The notes under the pieces: generated by a model
Told to the model about the DNA's origin: nothing
Database searches by the model: none
What the model saw: the letters and a program-made list of their open reading frames with translations, nothing else
Shown here: positions 1 through 10,636 of the stretch, one piece after another
Layout of the letters: each line of letters starts with the position of its first letter
How positions within the stretch are numbered: position 1 is the first letter of the stretch
From: Nelumbo lutea
Taxonomy: Eukaryota; Streptophyta; Magnoliopsida; Proteales; Nelumbonaceae
NCBI GenBank assembly: GCA_022828595.1
Contig: JAKGHH010000001.1
Location: 207,693,348-207,757,347 of the forward strand
Direction: 5' to 3'
DNA: 64,000 nucleotides
Translations under genes and position numbers: made by a program

Positions 1-371
1 GTTCTGCTTGCCATCTCTGGAAGGCATGGCACGCCTAACGAGTCCGTACCTTACAGCAGCAACTTGCACCTGCCACCCCTGCCCTGGCAATAATGGCTAG
101 GGCAGTGGCAGTTATGCCTGATGTGACCGAGCTCCGGTATAAAAGGACCACAACACTCACGAAGCAAAGGTATTGAAGCTAGCACTTTCAGCATTCTTAA
201 CTCTCTGTGTCTTCTTTGAGTTTTCCTCAGAGTTCTAACTTAGCCATCGGAATGTTCCCTCCGGGAGAGCTCCCCGGGAACCCTTCACCTTCCTCTTCCT
301 CTCAGATGCAGTCCGTCACAGCTAGGAGCCAACTCTCAGTCAACTAGGAGTGCCCAGATTGTGTTGCATCA
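1..371 (+). repeat. 5' LTR of the TAT element (3' part only)
   Basis: Matches 9873-10223 over its whole length with scattered substitutions and small indels, including about 10 extra bases near 205-215 and a longer CT/GA-rich stretch near 255-280. It ends in GCATCA just before the primer-binding site. The 5' part of this LTR lies outside the window. Confidence 0.92.
138..146 (+). promoter_or_regulatory. TATA box of the 5' LTR
   Basis: TATAAAAGG, preceded by GAGCTCCGG. The same motif and context is kept at 10010-10018 in the 3' LTR. It is the likely core promoter for the genomic RNA of the element. Confidence 0.7.
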
Positions 372-373
372 TT

Positions 374-391
374 TGGCGCCGTCTATGAGAA
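374..391 (+). other. Primer-binding site of the TAT element
   Basis: TGGCGCCGTC follows the LTR end after two T residues. The first nine bases are complementary to the 3' end of plant tRNA-Asp, and this site form is common in TAT and Athila-type elements. The tRNA assignment is inference. Confidence 0.7.
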
Positions 392-419
392 TGCTTCAAA
401 AGGCCTTCCTCTAACTTCT

Positions 420-2430
420 ATGAAACCTTCTCCCAAGAACTCATCAGCAACACCTATGGCTTCCTTCAGCAATGTCGGACGCTGGAACACCAATAAGGAA
501 CAACCCCAGTTACCCACCGTTTGCTTCCAGCAGTTCACCGTCCCCCTCTCTGTGGACGGGGTTCCAAGTCTGAATGTGCCTCAGACGGTAGCATCCGTGA
601 CTGTTTCATTGCCTTCTGCAGTCGGAACAACCTTCGCTGAACCCACCATCCTCCCTTCAGTGGCCAGCCAAGGTCAGCATGAGGATTTGATGCAGTGCAT
701 AAGAGCAATGCAGGCTCAAATGCAACAATTCCAGCAACTCCAGTTCTACCGGTAGCAAGTGCTGCACCAAGTTTCCCAACATCAGTATCAACAATAGTTT
801 CCTTCACTCCCTCCTCGACATCCAGCTGCGCAGCCAACCAAGCCTCACCGCCGGAGTGAACTTCCTTCCCGCCGAGGAGAGACCTTAGTATCATCCCATG
901 GAAGGAAGAAAAGACCCCCTACCCCCACTTCGCGGCCTGCAGTTAGGTCAGGGGCCTCCGAGCCAGTTAGGTCGGTGTCACCTCAATGCTCGCAGTTCGA
1001 ACCTCCGCTTACCGAAAACCGATTCGAAGTGCTGGCCGACGACCTGGAACAAGGTCCTTCTATTTGCAGCTTCCGATAGCCATCCGAGCTTTTCCCCGGG
1101 TCCATCGAGCTCAGTAATACCGAGGCTAGTAGCACCAATGTCGAGCCGGGCTAGGAAGCAGCGAAGGCGTTGCTGAGCTCGCCGAACTGCCACACGCAAC
1201 CTGCCCGAGCTCAGAGGCAAGGTAGAGGTAAAAGCTACATCGCTTCTTTCAGTTCCCTCCCCCCTGTCACTAAAGCTCCTTGCTGTCCCTATGCCAAGGG
1301 ACTTCAAGCTCCCCCCGCTAGACAAGCACGATGGATCCTTCGATCCCAACGACCACGTGGACGCCTTTTAGTCCCAGATGCATCTAGCCAAAGTGAGCGA
1401 GTCTTGCATGTGCATGGCCTTCTCCACTACTTTTAAAGGAATAGCCCACACTTGGTACCGAAACCTCGCGCCAGGTTTAATAGGGAGCTGGGCGCAGTTT
1501 GTGCAGGTCTTCACCTCCCACTTCGTCACTAGTAAAAGGTGCCCGAGGACCCAAGAAAGCCTCCTCAGCATAGTCCAGAGGGAAAGAGAGTCCATCCGGA
1601 ACAACATCAAGCGGTTAAATGATGTTTGCTTGCAGATACCCGACCTAGACCTGTAGTTCGGCTCATTGCGGCCAAGCGGGGCATTACCCACAAGGAGTTC
1701 AGATGGCACGTGGTGGTTAACCAACCCAAGACTGTGACCGAGTTCATCGAATTGGCAGATCGGTTCATAGGGACAGAGGAGGAGATCAACCAGAATGGCA
1801 AGCAGGCCCTTGAAAAAAGAAAAAGGGAACTAGAGCCCCCAGCTCCAAGTGACAACAAGAAGAAGAAGGACCAAGCTCAGGGGCAAAGCCAATTCAGCCT
1901 TTCTGAGCTCTGGCAACAGAAAGGGATTATACGCCTCTCAACACAAAGTGGGCTAAGATCCTCATTGCGATCAAGGACGCCCCATATGTGAAGTGGCCAC
2001 CTCAGCTTAAGGCTGATCCCAATGTTAGGAATAAAAACTTGTATTGTAGTTTCCATAGATATCACGGTCATATTACCGAAAACTGTGAGAACCTCCGCGA
2101 TGAGATAGAAGAACTTATCCGTCGCGGATATATGAGAAATTTTGTATAGCATAATAATAATAGTAAAGCAGGTCAGCACGGGGAGCAGAGTAAAGAAGCT
2201 CCCAAGTCCAACAAACAAGCAAAACAGCCACAGAGGCAGCCTCCTGATGAGAGACCAGTCCGGGGGACCATCCGTGTAATTGTCAGAGGATCAATTGTCA
2301 CGGGTTGCACCTCGGCGGCAGCTCGGTCATCAGCCCGCGAGGCCGCCAGGGAAGAGCTTAACCCCCCAAAGCAACCAAGGGTGGAAGAACCGATCTTCTT
2401 CAATAAAGACGATGCGTGAGCGGTCCATTA
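420..2430 (+). pseudogene. gag of the TAT element, broken
   Basis: Fragments in changing frames. The first part (420-755) is glutamine-rich at its end and stops at TAG 753-755, where the frame goes on as a Q-rich tract. The capsid-like retrotransposon gag domain covers about 1310-1800, with the pattern of tryptophans typical of plant gag (SFSTTFKGIAHTWYRNL-like, TAG at 1653). A zinc-knuckle-like C-x2-H-x4-H-x4-C motif, CSFHRYHGHITENC, lies at about 2050-2095 with the IEELIRRGY helix after it, typical of TAT gag. At least four stops or frame changes are visible, so no full Gag can be made. Confidence 0.85.
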
Positions 2431-2433
2431 CCC

Positions 2434-2930
2434 CCATGATGACGCGCTCGTCATAAAGATTAAGATCAACGACTTTGAGGTCAGACGCATCCTAGTCAAC
2501 TCGGTCAGTTCGACAGATATTCTCTTCAAGGCAGTGTTCGATCAACTTCAGCTCCAGGAAGGTGACCTGAAGCCCGCGAACACTCCACTCGTGGGATTCA
2601 ACGATGAAGAGGTCAGACCTTTAGGGAGAGTCACTGTACCCGTGGAGGTTGGCACCTGGCCTAGTGTGGTAAGGTTCAGCCATGAGTTCCTGGTGGTCGC
2701 AACCCCCTCCCCATACAACGCAATAGTAGGTCGGCCCATCACTCACGCCTTACGAGCAGTAGTCTCCACCTACCATTTGGCGATGAAGTTCCCTACAGAT
2801 TTCAAAGTTGGAGTGACGCGAGGTGATCAACTCAAGTCCCGCAAGTGCTACGTAGCCGCCCTCAAAGGAAAGGTCAAGGTAGCAGATGACCTTGAGCTAG
2901 AGCGACCCACGAAGCAGTTCGCGGAGTGAG
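2434..2930 (+). pseudogene. Aspartic protease domain of the TAT element, catalytic motif lost
   Basis: Retropepsin-like domain between gag and RT. The flap and C-terminal part are clear (NAIVGRP at about 2717-2737, normally part of YNAILGRP in this family). The active-site motif, normally D-S/G-G-S-S, reads VNSVSS at about 2493-2510, so the catalytic Asp is Asn and the glycine is Val. The segment ends in TGA at 2927. The protease would be inactive even if translated. Confidence 0.85.
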
Positions 2931-2932
2931 CC

Positions 2933-3835
2933 GTGCCTACCGAAGAGACCATCCCCATCCCGGCTTCGACAGAGGACCCAACTCGAGTACTTCAGATTGG
3001 TGCTTTTGTTGAAGAACCCTTGCAATCTCAACTAGTAAGTTTTTTACTCAAAAATTTAGATGTTTTTGCATGGTCAGCGGCAGAAGTGCTCGGCATAGAC
3101 CCCAACATTATAACTCATAGGCTCAATACTGATCTTGTAGTTAGGCCCGTTAGACAGAAGAAACGCAACCTAGCACCAGAGTGATGGAGGGCAGTCGATG
3201 ATGAGGTCGGGAAGCTCCTTGCAGCCGATTTTATCAAGGAGGTTCATTACTCGAGCTGGGTGGTCAACCCCGTTTCGGTGAAAAAGGCCATTGGTAAATT
3301 GCGCATGTGCGTCGACTACACCGACCTAAACCGAACTTGCCCAAAGGACTGCTTCCCACTTCCCAGGATTGACTGTCTAGTGGACGCGACTTTGCGGCAC
3401 GAGTTGCTGAGCTTCCTGGATGCCTATTCGGGTTACAATCAGATCAGGATGGACCCAACTGATGAAGAGAAAACTGCTTTCATAGTCCAGTTTGGCCTGT
3501 ACTATTACAAGGTCATGCCCTTCGGGTTGAAAAACGTTGGGGCCACTTTTCAAAGACTTGTAAACAAACTATTTGAGCCACTAATTGGCAAAAAAGTAGA
3601 GTGTTATGTAGACGATATGGTCATCAAAACCCAATTTTCACATGATTTAATACAAGATTTACATTCAATTTTCAAAATTTTGCATAAATTTAATATGAAA
3701 CTAAATCCAAACAAGTGTGTCTTCGGTGTCACCTCGGGTAAATTCCTCGGGTACATCATTAACCGGTGAGACATTGAGGCCAACCTAGACAAAATCAAAG
3801 CCATCCTGGAAATGAGACCACCCTGAAAATTAAAG
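2933..3835 (+). pseudogene. Reverse transcriptase domain of the TAT element, broken
   Basis: Ty3-type RT. Fingers begin with the conserved DVFAWS segment (about 3060). The palm carries the RMCVDYTDLN block (about 3305) and the catalytic YVDDM at about 3606-3620, so the active-site aspartates are still present. Stops at 3182-3184 (TGA before WRAVDDEV, where R is expected), 3767-3769 and 3824-3826 interrupt it. All three fit CGA to TGA changes. Confidence 0.92.
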
Positions 3836-4420
3836 GAGGTTCAAAAGTTGAATGGCTGGTTAGCCGCCCTAAGTCGTTTTCTGTCCAAGTCAGCAGATTG
3901 TTGCCTAACTTTCTTGAAGGCTATAAAAAGAAAAGGCTTTGAATGGACTGGAGAGTGCCAACTCGCGTTCGACGAGCTCAAAAGGCACCTCGCCGGCATC
4001 CCAGTCTTAACCCGACCCGAGGTGGGTGATGTTTTAGAACTATACCTCTCGGCAAGTGACAATGTGGTCAGCTCGGTACTAATAAGAGAAGTAGATCAGG
4101 TCTAGCGACACATCTATTATGTTTGTAAAGTGTTGTAGGGAGCATAAACAAGGTACCTAGAGATAGAAAAGTTAGCCTATGCCCTAATCATAGTAGCCCG
4201 AAAGCTTCGCCCATACTTCCAAGCTCACACCATCGTTGTCCTTACCAATAAACCTCTGAGGCAAGTATTGCTCAAGCCCGAGGTCTCGGGAAGGCTGACA
4301 AAGTGGGCCATCGAGCTCAGCGAATACAAACTCCAGTATAAGCCACGAACTGCTATCAAGGCCCAAGCATTAGCAGATTTCGTCACAGAATGCACCTTTA
4401 GCTCCGAAGTCCCCAGGATG
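3836..4420 (+). pseudogene. Ty3-type RNase H domain of the TAT element, broken
   Basis: Follows RT directly. The tether with the KCADCCLTFLKAIKR-like segment spans about 3850-3990; the RNase H fold continues to the TEC motif at about 4390. The block ending in RLTKWAIELSEYKLQYKPR is typical of plant Ty3 RNase H. A stop at 4103-4105 and a frame change around 4130 interrupt it. Confidence 0.85.
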
Positions 4421-4544
4421 GTGAAACACGAGGCCCCCAGTTTGGGTGAGCCCGGGGTCCTCGGGCTGGTTCAGCTCGAGCGCCGTGAAGTAGCAACCAG
4501 CGTGGCCTCTCTCCTAGTTAGTCCAAACGCGAACTAGGATGAGG

Positions 4545-4945
4545 AACCCTGGATCTTTCACGTAGATAGCTCATCAAACCGGAAGGGAAGCGGAGATGAG
4601 GTCGATCTTTACAGGCCAAGTGGGCTGAAACTGGAGTATGCACTACGATTTGAGTTTGTGGCATCCAACGACGAAGCAAAGTATGAGGCGCTACTAGCCG
4701 GGCTGGATCTGGCAAAGGAAGTGAAAGCCAAACACATTGTCGTCTGTAACGATTCCTAGCTCATGGTCAATCAGGTTATGGGTGAGTACGAAGCTCACGA
4801 GCCAACCATGGTAGCATACTTAGCCAAAGTAAGAGGAGCTCTGCTCAACTTCCGGTCACACTTCATCCAGTAAATCCCAAGGTCAGAGAACGCTGAGGCC
4901 GATGCCCTATCCCGATTAGCAGCATTGGTGATAACACCATGAGGA
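4545..4945 (+). pseudogene. Second RNase H (archaeal-type) of the TAT element, broken
   Basis: A second, different RNase H domain starts at WIFHVDSSSNRKGSG (about 4552), includes NDEAKYEALLAGL (about 4669) and ends in NAEADALSRLA (about 4890). This layout matches the extra aRNH domain known from TAT-lineage elements. The usual DGS at the first catalytic Asp reads DSS. TAG at about 4759 and TAA at about 4873 sit at positions where CAG and CAA are expected. Confidence 0.85.
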
Positions 4946-5019
4946 CTGTGTATATAGAGAACTTGCCTCGACCTAGCATCCTCAGGGGGTAGAGGAGGTC
5001 ACTCCCGTTGTTCAAGCAG

Positions 5020-6210
5020 AGCCGATCTGGATTGATCAGCTCATGAGCTTCCTGCTACATGGGACCCTCCCCGCAGATCGTAAGGAGGGTAGATTATTAG
5101 GCAGCCAAATACGTCATGATAGACGGACGACTGTACCGAAGATCCTATATGCTCCCCTACCTGCGCTATCTGCGACCCTCTGAAGCCGACCTCGTCCTCC
5201 GCGATACTCATGAGGGCCTGTGCGGTGGACACTTGGGGGGTAGAGCCCTCGCTCGGAAAGCACTACGACAGGGGTATTACTGGCCAACGATGAAGGCAGA
5301 TGCGATCGGGCTCGTCAAAAAATGCGACAAGTGTTAGAAGCACGCCACCATCCACCACTGACATGCCACCGACCTAAAGTACCTTACTAGCCCGTGGCCA
5401 TTCGCACAATGGGGGATTGACTTACTCGGGCCATTCCCACCAGCTACAGGACAAAGGAGGTTCTTGGTGGTGGTGATCGACTATTTCACGAAGTGGGTCG
5501 AAGCTGAATCTCTTGCATCAATCACAGCCCGGAATGTGCAGAACTTCTTTTGGAAGAACATAGTTTGTCACTTTGGATTACCTCAGGTATTGATCTCTAA
5601 CAATGGTAAGCAGTTTGAAGACATCAAATTCCAAAACTGGTGCCGAGACATGAGAATTCGGCAGAACTTCACCTCAGTGGCACACCCTTAGGCAAATGGT
5701 AAGACGGAAGTCATAAACAAAGCTATTCTCCACGGACTAAAGGCGCGACTAGATCAAGCTAAGGGACTATGGGCAGACGAGCTGCCCAGCGTATTGTGGG
5801 CCTATCGCACCATTGAAAAGACTGTCATAGGAGAAACCCCCTTTAATCTCACCTACGGCACCGAAGCAGTCATTCCAACTAAGATCGAAGTCCCTTCGCT
5901 AAGGGTAGAAGCGCATGATGACAGGGCGAATGAAGACGAGCTACGCACCAATCTCGACTTGCTTGAAGAAGTATGGGACCTTGCATACATCAGGACCATG
6001 ACCTACCAACAAAGGGTAGCTCGGTACTATAACACGAGGGTCAAAAAGTGGACTCTCCGCATTGGCGACCTGGTTCTCTGTAAGGTTATGGTGCCTGAGC
6101 CCGGTGTTGGCAAGTTCGGTCCAAACTGGGAAGGACCCTACCAAGTAAAGCGAGTACTCGGGGAAGGAACGTACGATCTCGATACTCTGGAAGGGGATCA
6201 AGTACCTTAG
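5020..6210 (+). pseudogene. Integrase of the TAT element, broken
   Basis: Zinc-binding HHCC region at about 5208-5337 (HEGLCGGHLGGR and the closing CDKC). The core begins at GIDLLGPF (first catalytic Asp, about 5416). The second catalytic Asp, normally in SDNG, reads SNNG at about 5599. ANGKTEV near 5693 carries the Glu. The C-terminal part contains the WAYRT and PNWEGPY blocks. Stops at 5335-5337 and 5689-5691 fit CAG to TAG changes. Loss of the second Asp means the core would be dead in any case. Confidence 0.92.
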
Positions 6211-6904
6211 GCATGAAATATTGACAATCTAAGGCAGCATTGCCTATAAATAACAGAGTGAACCACGAGTCACTCCCAGGGCTTAAGGGTCAAAACGCCA
6301 AGCTGTCAGAGACCTCGGTGCAATAAAAAACAGTCGCTCCTATGCCATGGGCGAACACCGAGAGCAGGCCATGGGCCTCTCAGGGCTCAAGGGCCAAAAT
6401 GTCGAACTAACAGACTCCGACATAATAACCTATCCACCCCTATGACGCGAACAAATTCTAAGGAACTAAGACACCGAGCTGACCAAGGAGCTCGACACCA
6501 TAGTACATGATGCATCGAGGGTGCAAGCAGACCAGTAGATTTCGTAACGCTTAGCTCACCTCGGCATACGACCAGAAGACTGTTCGAGCACATGCCTTAC
6601 TATGCTTTACTGTCAGTCACTTTGGTGTACGCCAGAGGACAGTTCGAGCGCATGCCTTACTATGCCTCACTATCAATCACCTCAGTGCATGCCGCAAGAC
6701 AGTTCAAGCATGTGCCTTACTATGCCCTACTATGTCAATCACCTCGCATACTCAACCATGATAGCTTAGATAAAACAACACTTGGGAAAGAAAGATCAAT
6801 TTCATTAACAAGTAAGTTTTGTACAGTGAGCTTGCAAAAAAAAAAAAACAAACAAAAAATTACTACAAAGACTGAGCTCGCAGGCTTGGAATACAAGGAC
6901 AATC
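6211..6904 (+). repeat. Non-coding stretch after pol with about three 60-bp tandem repeats
   Basis: No domain is seen between integrase and the antisense gene. At 6557-6740 a unit of about 60-62 bp is repeated three times. Each unit holds CACCTCGGCATACG-like and CATGCCTTACTATGC-like blocks and has diverged from its neighbours. Tandem repeats between pol and the 3' LTR are common in TAT-type elements. Confidence 0.7.
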
Positions 6905-8999
6905 ACTTCGGGGGCTCTTCGTCTCCGCATGAGAACTCCTCAGGAGCTTTCATCTGGTCAGGGGTGTTCGCTTCTTTGTCACCATCCTCCTCCTCTGAAT
7001 CCTGATCCTCTGTGGCTTGACGAGCTATTTAATCCATGATTCGCGAGGTGGTGATGACACTTGTGTCAAGCTCGAGGTACGTGTGCCTTATCAACCACCT
7101 GCTGAGCTTGAACCCCTTGCGGTAAGCCTCCCCCAAAATGGCATCAAACTTATCAGACTGGATGAACTCCGCGGTAGCCTTGACCTTCATCTCCTTTATC
7201 ACTTGAGTGAAGATCTCGGTCTTCTCTTCGAGGTCCGCCTTGAGGAACTCCACCTCGTGCAGGAGGGCCTTCTTATTCTCCTTATGGCCTTCCGCCTCTA
7301 CCTTGAGGGCGTCCAGCTCACCTCTCAGCACACCCTTCTCGTGTGTCAGCTCTTCTTTGAGGGCCTCCACCTCGCCCCTCAGCATGTCATTCTCTCGTGC
7401 TAGCTCGTCTCTTTCCGCCGTCAGCGCCGTAATAATATCCCTCTAGCCTCTGGCGTCGCTCTCCAACCGGTGGATTTGCTCGCGAGCTACCCACAGATCG
7501 GTATGGGTAGCATGGGAAGACTCCTCGGTGGTCAGAGGCCGCTTCAGGTTCCTCTTGGGCCGAAGAGCAAGGGCGTGCATGACGGAGTTTGCCTGACAAA
7601 GGAAGTTAGTTAGTATCGAAGAAAAGTACATATATATAAAAGAAAAGGAAAGGAAAAAGAAGAGAACTTACCACCATAGTGTGGGTGGCAGCCCGGGCCC
7701 CGAGCTGAGCAGGATTAAGCATATCAACCCAGACTGAGATTTCCTCGTTGTAAATGGCCCCTTTGCTTTTTCGAAGGCCGCACTGGGAGACCAAGATACT
7801 TCGGCCCCTGTTCAGGGTCCCCGAGCTGGAGACCGCTGTCTCGGCTGTGCGAATAGGCTCGGTGGAGACTTCGGCTGCTATGTCAGCAGCCCCGGTGGTG
7901 ACCTCTGGCTCGGCTGCCGCCCTCATAGCGGGCTCGGCCAAAGTCTCGGGCTCCCTAGGTGGTATTTCCTCCTCCAAGTCAATAATCGGAGGAGCCCCAG
8001 GGAGCTCGGGCTTGGAGGTTGGAGTCGATGGAAGCTTGGACTCGGGAGTGGGGGCTAGAGGTGACTCGATACGGGCTCCCTTGGCAGCCCACTTCTTCCT
8101 TCCCTTCATGTGCTTGAAGAGCCGATCTCCCTTAAGTTTGTCTGCATCCATGGGACCTGCAACAGAGCTTGGCATTAGTACTCGAGTAAAAGAAAGGAGC
8201 AGGCTAGACAACTAAGGTACTAACTACCTACCCGGACTCAAGCCGGCCTGGATGAGCATACTCTCGGTGATGAAGTCCTTGAAACTACAACCGGCCTCAG
8301 CCCATGATTGGAATGTCTCCCTGGTCTTTGTGTCGAGGATGATGTCGGAGTCTTGGATAGCCACCCTCCTGTGAGTAGGGAAGGGCCACCCCACAGGGTT
8401 CCGGACTACGAAGTAGTCCTGCTTCCATGCCAGAATCTTGCTAGGAAGCTTATGCATCAACTTGAACCCCGGGCGAGGGGACAAGTAGTAAGCCCTTCTG
8501 TGCTCGGGGAGAACACATGAAGCACTCTTCTTGATGGTGAGGATAGAACATAATATGTCCAAGTTAAGGGGGAGGACATATTTGTACCAGAGGGAGATGT
8601 ACCGACCATGTTACGGACCGAGTTCGGGTGAAGCTAGTCTATCGTAACATTGAAGTGGTTCAAGACCTCCACTATGAGTGGATGGAAGGGAAGGCGCAGC
8701 CCGACTATGAGCTACTCCCGAAAGATTACGACCTCGTCAGGGCCGTGCTCCCATGGGAAGTTACCCGCAGGAATACTGTAGGTGTACTCCCTAGGCAGGT
8801 TGTACTGTTGAATGAGTTGACGGAGCCTCTCCAAGGTCATAGTGGAAGGCCCAAACCTATCCGGCATCCGACCTCGGTGAGAGGTGGATGCCAAGTTGCA
8901 CGAGGCCACCCGCGCCTCGGGGGACTAAACTTCGGTAGGGTTACCTTGAGTCAAGGTACCCACCTCGGGCTCATCTAACTGGCTATCGAAGGAAGACAT
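6905..8999 (-). pseudogene. Antisense gene of the TAT element (gypsy-type transposon protein), spliced, broken
   Basis: Reads opposite to pol. Exon a, about 8999-8232, encodes the plant gypsy-type transposon domain (LRLPFHPLVVEVLNHF near 8680-8630; PVGWPFP near 8385). Exon b, 8156-7672, is Pro/Glu/Ala-rich and begins PMDADKLKGDR. Exon c, from 7592 to about 6905, encodes a coiled coil (repeated LRGELDALK-like heptads) and an acidic tail. The introns 8231-8157 and 7671-7593 have GTAGGT and GTAAGT donors and CAG acceptors, and both splices keep the reading frame locally. A TATA box lies 145 bp upstream of the first ATG. Stops (for example at about 8710, 8620, 7445 and 7027) make it a pseudogene. 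Its cellular role is unknown. Confidence 0.8.
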
Positions 9000-9142
9000 A
9001 ACGAAACCGAAGAAGAACTAGGTTGACTCACCGAAAAGAGATGGATCGGACTGGGAAAAACTGCCCTGAGCTGGAGGCTTTGGACGTGAGCTCAAAACTA
9101 CTACTAAAGATTTGTGGCGAAGGAAAATGGCCAGGACCCCCG

Positions 9143-9151
9143 CTATTTATA
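9143..9151 (-). promoter_or_regulatory. TATA box of the antisense TAT gene
   Basis: CTATAAATAG on the minus strand, 145 bp before the first ATG of the antisense gene (8999). This is a canonical plant TATA box and would place the start of transcription near 9115. It lies outside the LTR, so the antisense gene seems to have its own promoter. Confidence 0.6.
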
Positions 9152-9397
9152 GCCACTATACGCGGGCATCAACGGTTGAGATTGAAACCATCTGACAGTC
9201 CTCATGAAAACCGGTTGTGCGACCTTCGAGGCAAAAATAGTTTAGCGCATTTTTTGACATCCGCGGAGTCTATAACTCGCATGACGTCCGCTCGTAGACC
9301 GGTCCAACCTATGAGCTGACAGACAAGAAAGTTTAGACTCCGAGCCAAATCCACCCAGTAGACTGTGAACTCCCCACGCTAGGTCAACACCCCTAGC

Positions 9398-9416
9398 ACG
9401 AGGAGTGGGGAGCAAT
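9398..9416 (+). other. Polypurine tract before the 3' LTR
   Basis: Purine-rich ACGAGGAGTGGGGAGCAAT directly before the TGATGTAG that starts the 3' LTR. It is the expected plus-strand primer. Confidence 0.65.
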
Positions 9417-10223
9417 TGATGTAGGGTGATTTGACAGTCTGGCCACTACTCGACGCAGCAAGCTCACCGAGGCCCGACCAAATGACTTGATGGGTGTGAC
9501 AACTCGTCAAGAAGCAAGGCCCAACTCGCCCTAAACTTGAGGGTGGAACACACCCGAGCTCCCCCATGCAAAGGGACCCGAGCTCCCCCTATGGGACTCT
9601 GAGCTCTCCCTTCCTAAGAGGGAAGCACCCCAACTTTTGGCTAAGTGTTTCGAGGGAGAAAACACCTCGGGACAGCACCATTGAGACTCCTGTTGGTACT
9701 TGCTTAAGGCTCGCCTCTAGTGCAGGCATCTCGGTGCAAGGCAAACCTGCCCCAGGTGGTTCAATGTACAGTAGCTCGGCATACTGCAGGGAGATCTGCC
9801 TGACATCCGTGCCTACCTGACATTTGTGCCTACCGGATCCGGTGACAGTGCTCGGATCCCTTGCTAGGTGGCGTTCTGCCTACCGTCTCTGGAAGGCATG
9901 GCACGCTTAATGAGTCCGTAACTTGCAGCAGCAGCCTGCACCTGCCTCTCCTGCCTTGGCAGTAATGGCTAGGGCAGCGGCGGTTACGCCTGATGTGATC
10001 GAGCTCCGGTATAAAAGGACCCCGACCCTCACGAAGCAAAGGTATTAAAGCTAGCACTTTCAACACTCTTAACTCTCTGTTTGAGTTTTCCTCAGAGTTC
10101 TAACTTAGCCATCGGAGTGTTCCTTCTGGGAACCCTTCACCTTCCTCTTCCTCTCAAGGGTTGTCCGTCACAGTTAGGAGCCAACTCTGAGCCAGGTAGG
10201 AGTGCCTAGATTGTGCTACATCA
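9417..10223 (+). repeat. 3' LTR of the TAT element
   Basis: 807 bp, starting TGATGTAG and ending CTACATCA, a perfect 8-bp terminal inverted pair. Its last 351 bases match the partial 5' LTR at 1-371. TATAAAAGG lies at 10010-10018. Confidence 0.9.
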
Positions 10224-10636
10224 CATAACATGCTTGCTATCGGAGGTGGTTAGAGATCCGATATTAATTATAGGAAAATTAGATGATATTTGAAAGGTAT
10301 TTTTGTCTTTTTACATGATATTTAACTTCCGTTAATAGTTTTGGACTAATTTAACAGTTTTTGAAAATTTGGGTGCTGCAGTGACACGATTTAGAGTTCA
10401 GGTACTAACATGACACTACCCCTAAATTATAGGTACTAATCTGGAATTTTCGAAAAACAGTGGTTTATATAATTGTTATAAGAGAAGGTCTTTTTTATAA
10501 TTTTATTTACCTAAAAAAGCTGTTGTTGGCTCTTTTCATTCCGAGACGAGGGGTTTGTAAACCTATACTAATCTGACGTTGGTTCTGCTGGACGGATAGA
10601 GAGAGTAGTGAGCAAGCGCGATTTGGAGAGTTGGGG
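10224..10636. other. Intergenic DNA between the TAT element and the broken conserved gene
   Basis: AT-rich, with no coding signal. A stretch at about 10300-10445 (ACTTCCGTTAATAG and TGACACTACCCCTAAAT) resembles dispersed plant repeat DNA but has no clear ends. Confidence 0.4.

Larger units (their letters stand above)
1..10223 (+). mobile_element. Ty3/gypsy LTR retrotransposon, TAT lineage, decayed
   Basis: Nearly whole element; the 5' LTR is cut by the window edge. Order on +: LTR, primer-binding site, gag, protease, RT, RNase H, second RNase H, integrase, tandem repeats, antisense gene, polypurine tract, 3' LTR. A dual RNase H plus an antisense gene after pol is the known signature of the plant TAT branch of Ty3/gypsy. 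Every coding domain is interrupted by stop codons, so the copy cannot encode a full polyprotein. Most stops look like C-to-T changes of CAG, CAA or CGA codons, as expected from long silencing by cytosine methylation. The candidate target duplication after the 3' LTR cannot be checked because the left flank is outside the window. Confidence 0.93.

Noticed and set aside
535..1349. Open frames on - opposite TAT gag
   Set aside because: They mirror the gag frames, have no domain or start context, and fall in decayed element DNA.
6557..6740. CRISPR-like array
   Set aside because: Adjacent degenerate tandem units without spacers, inside a plant retroelement.
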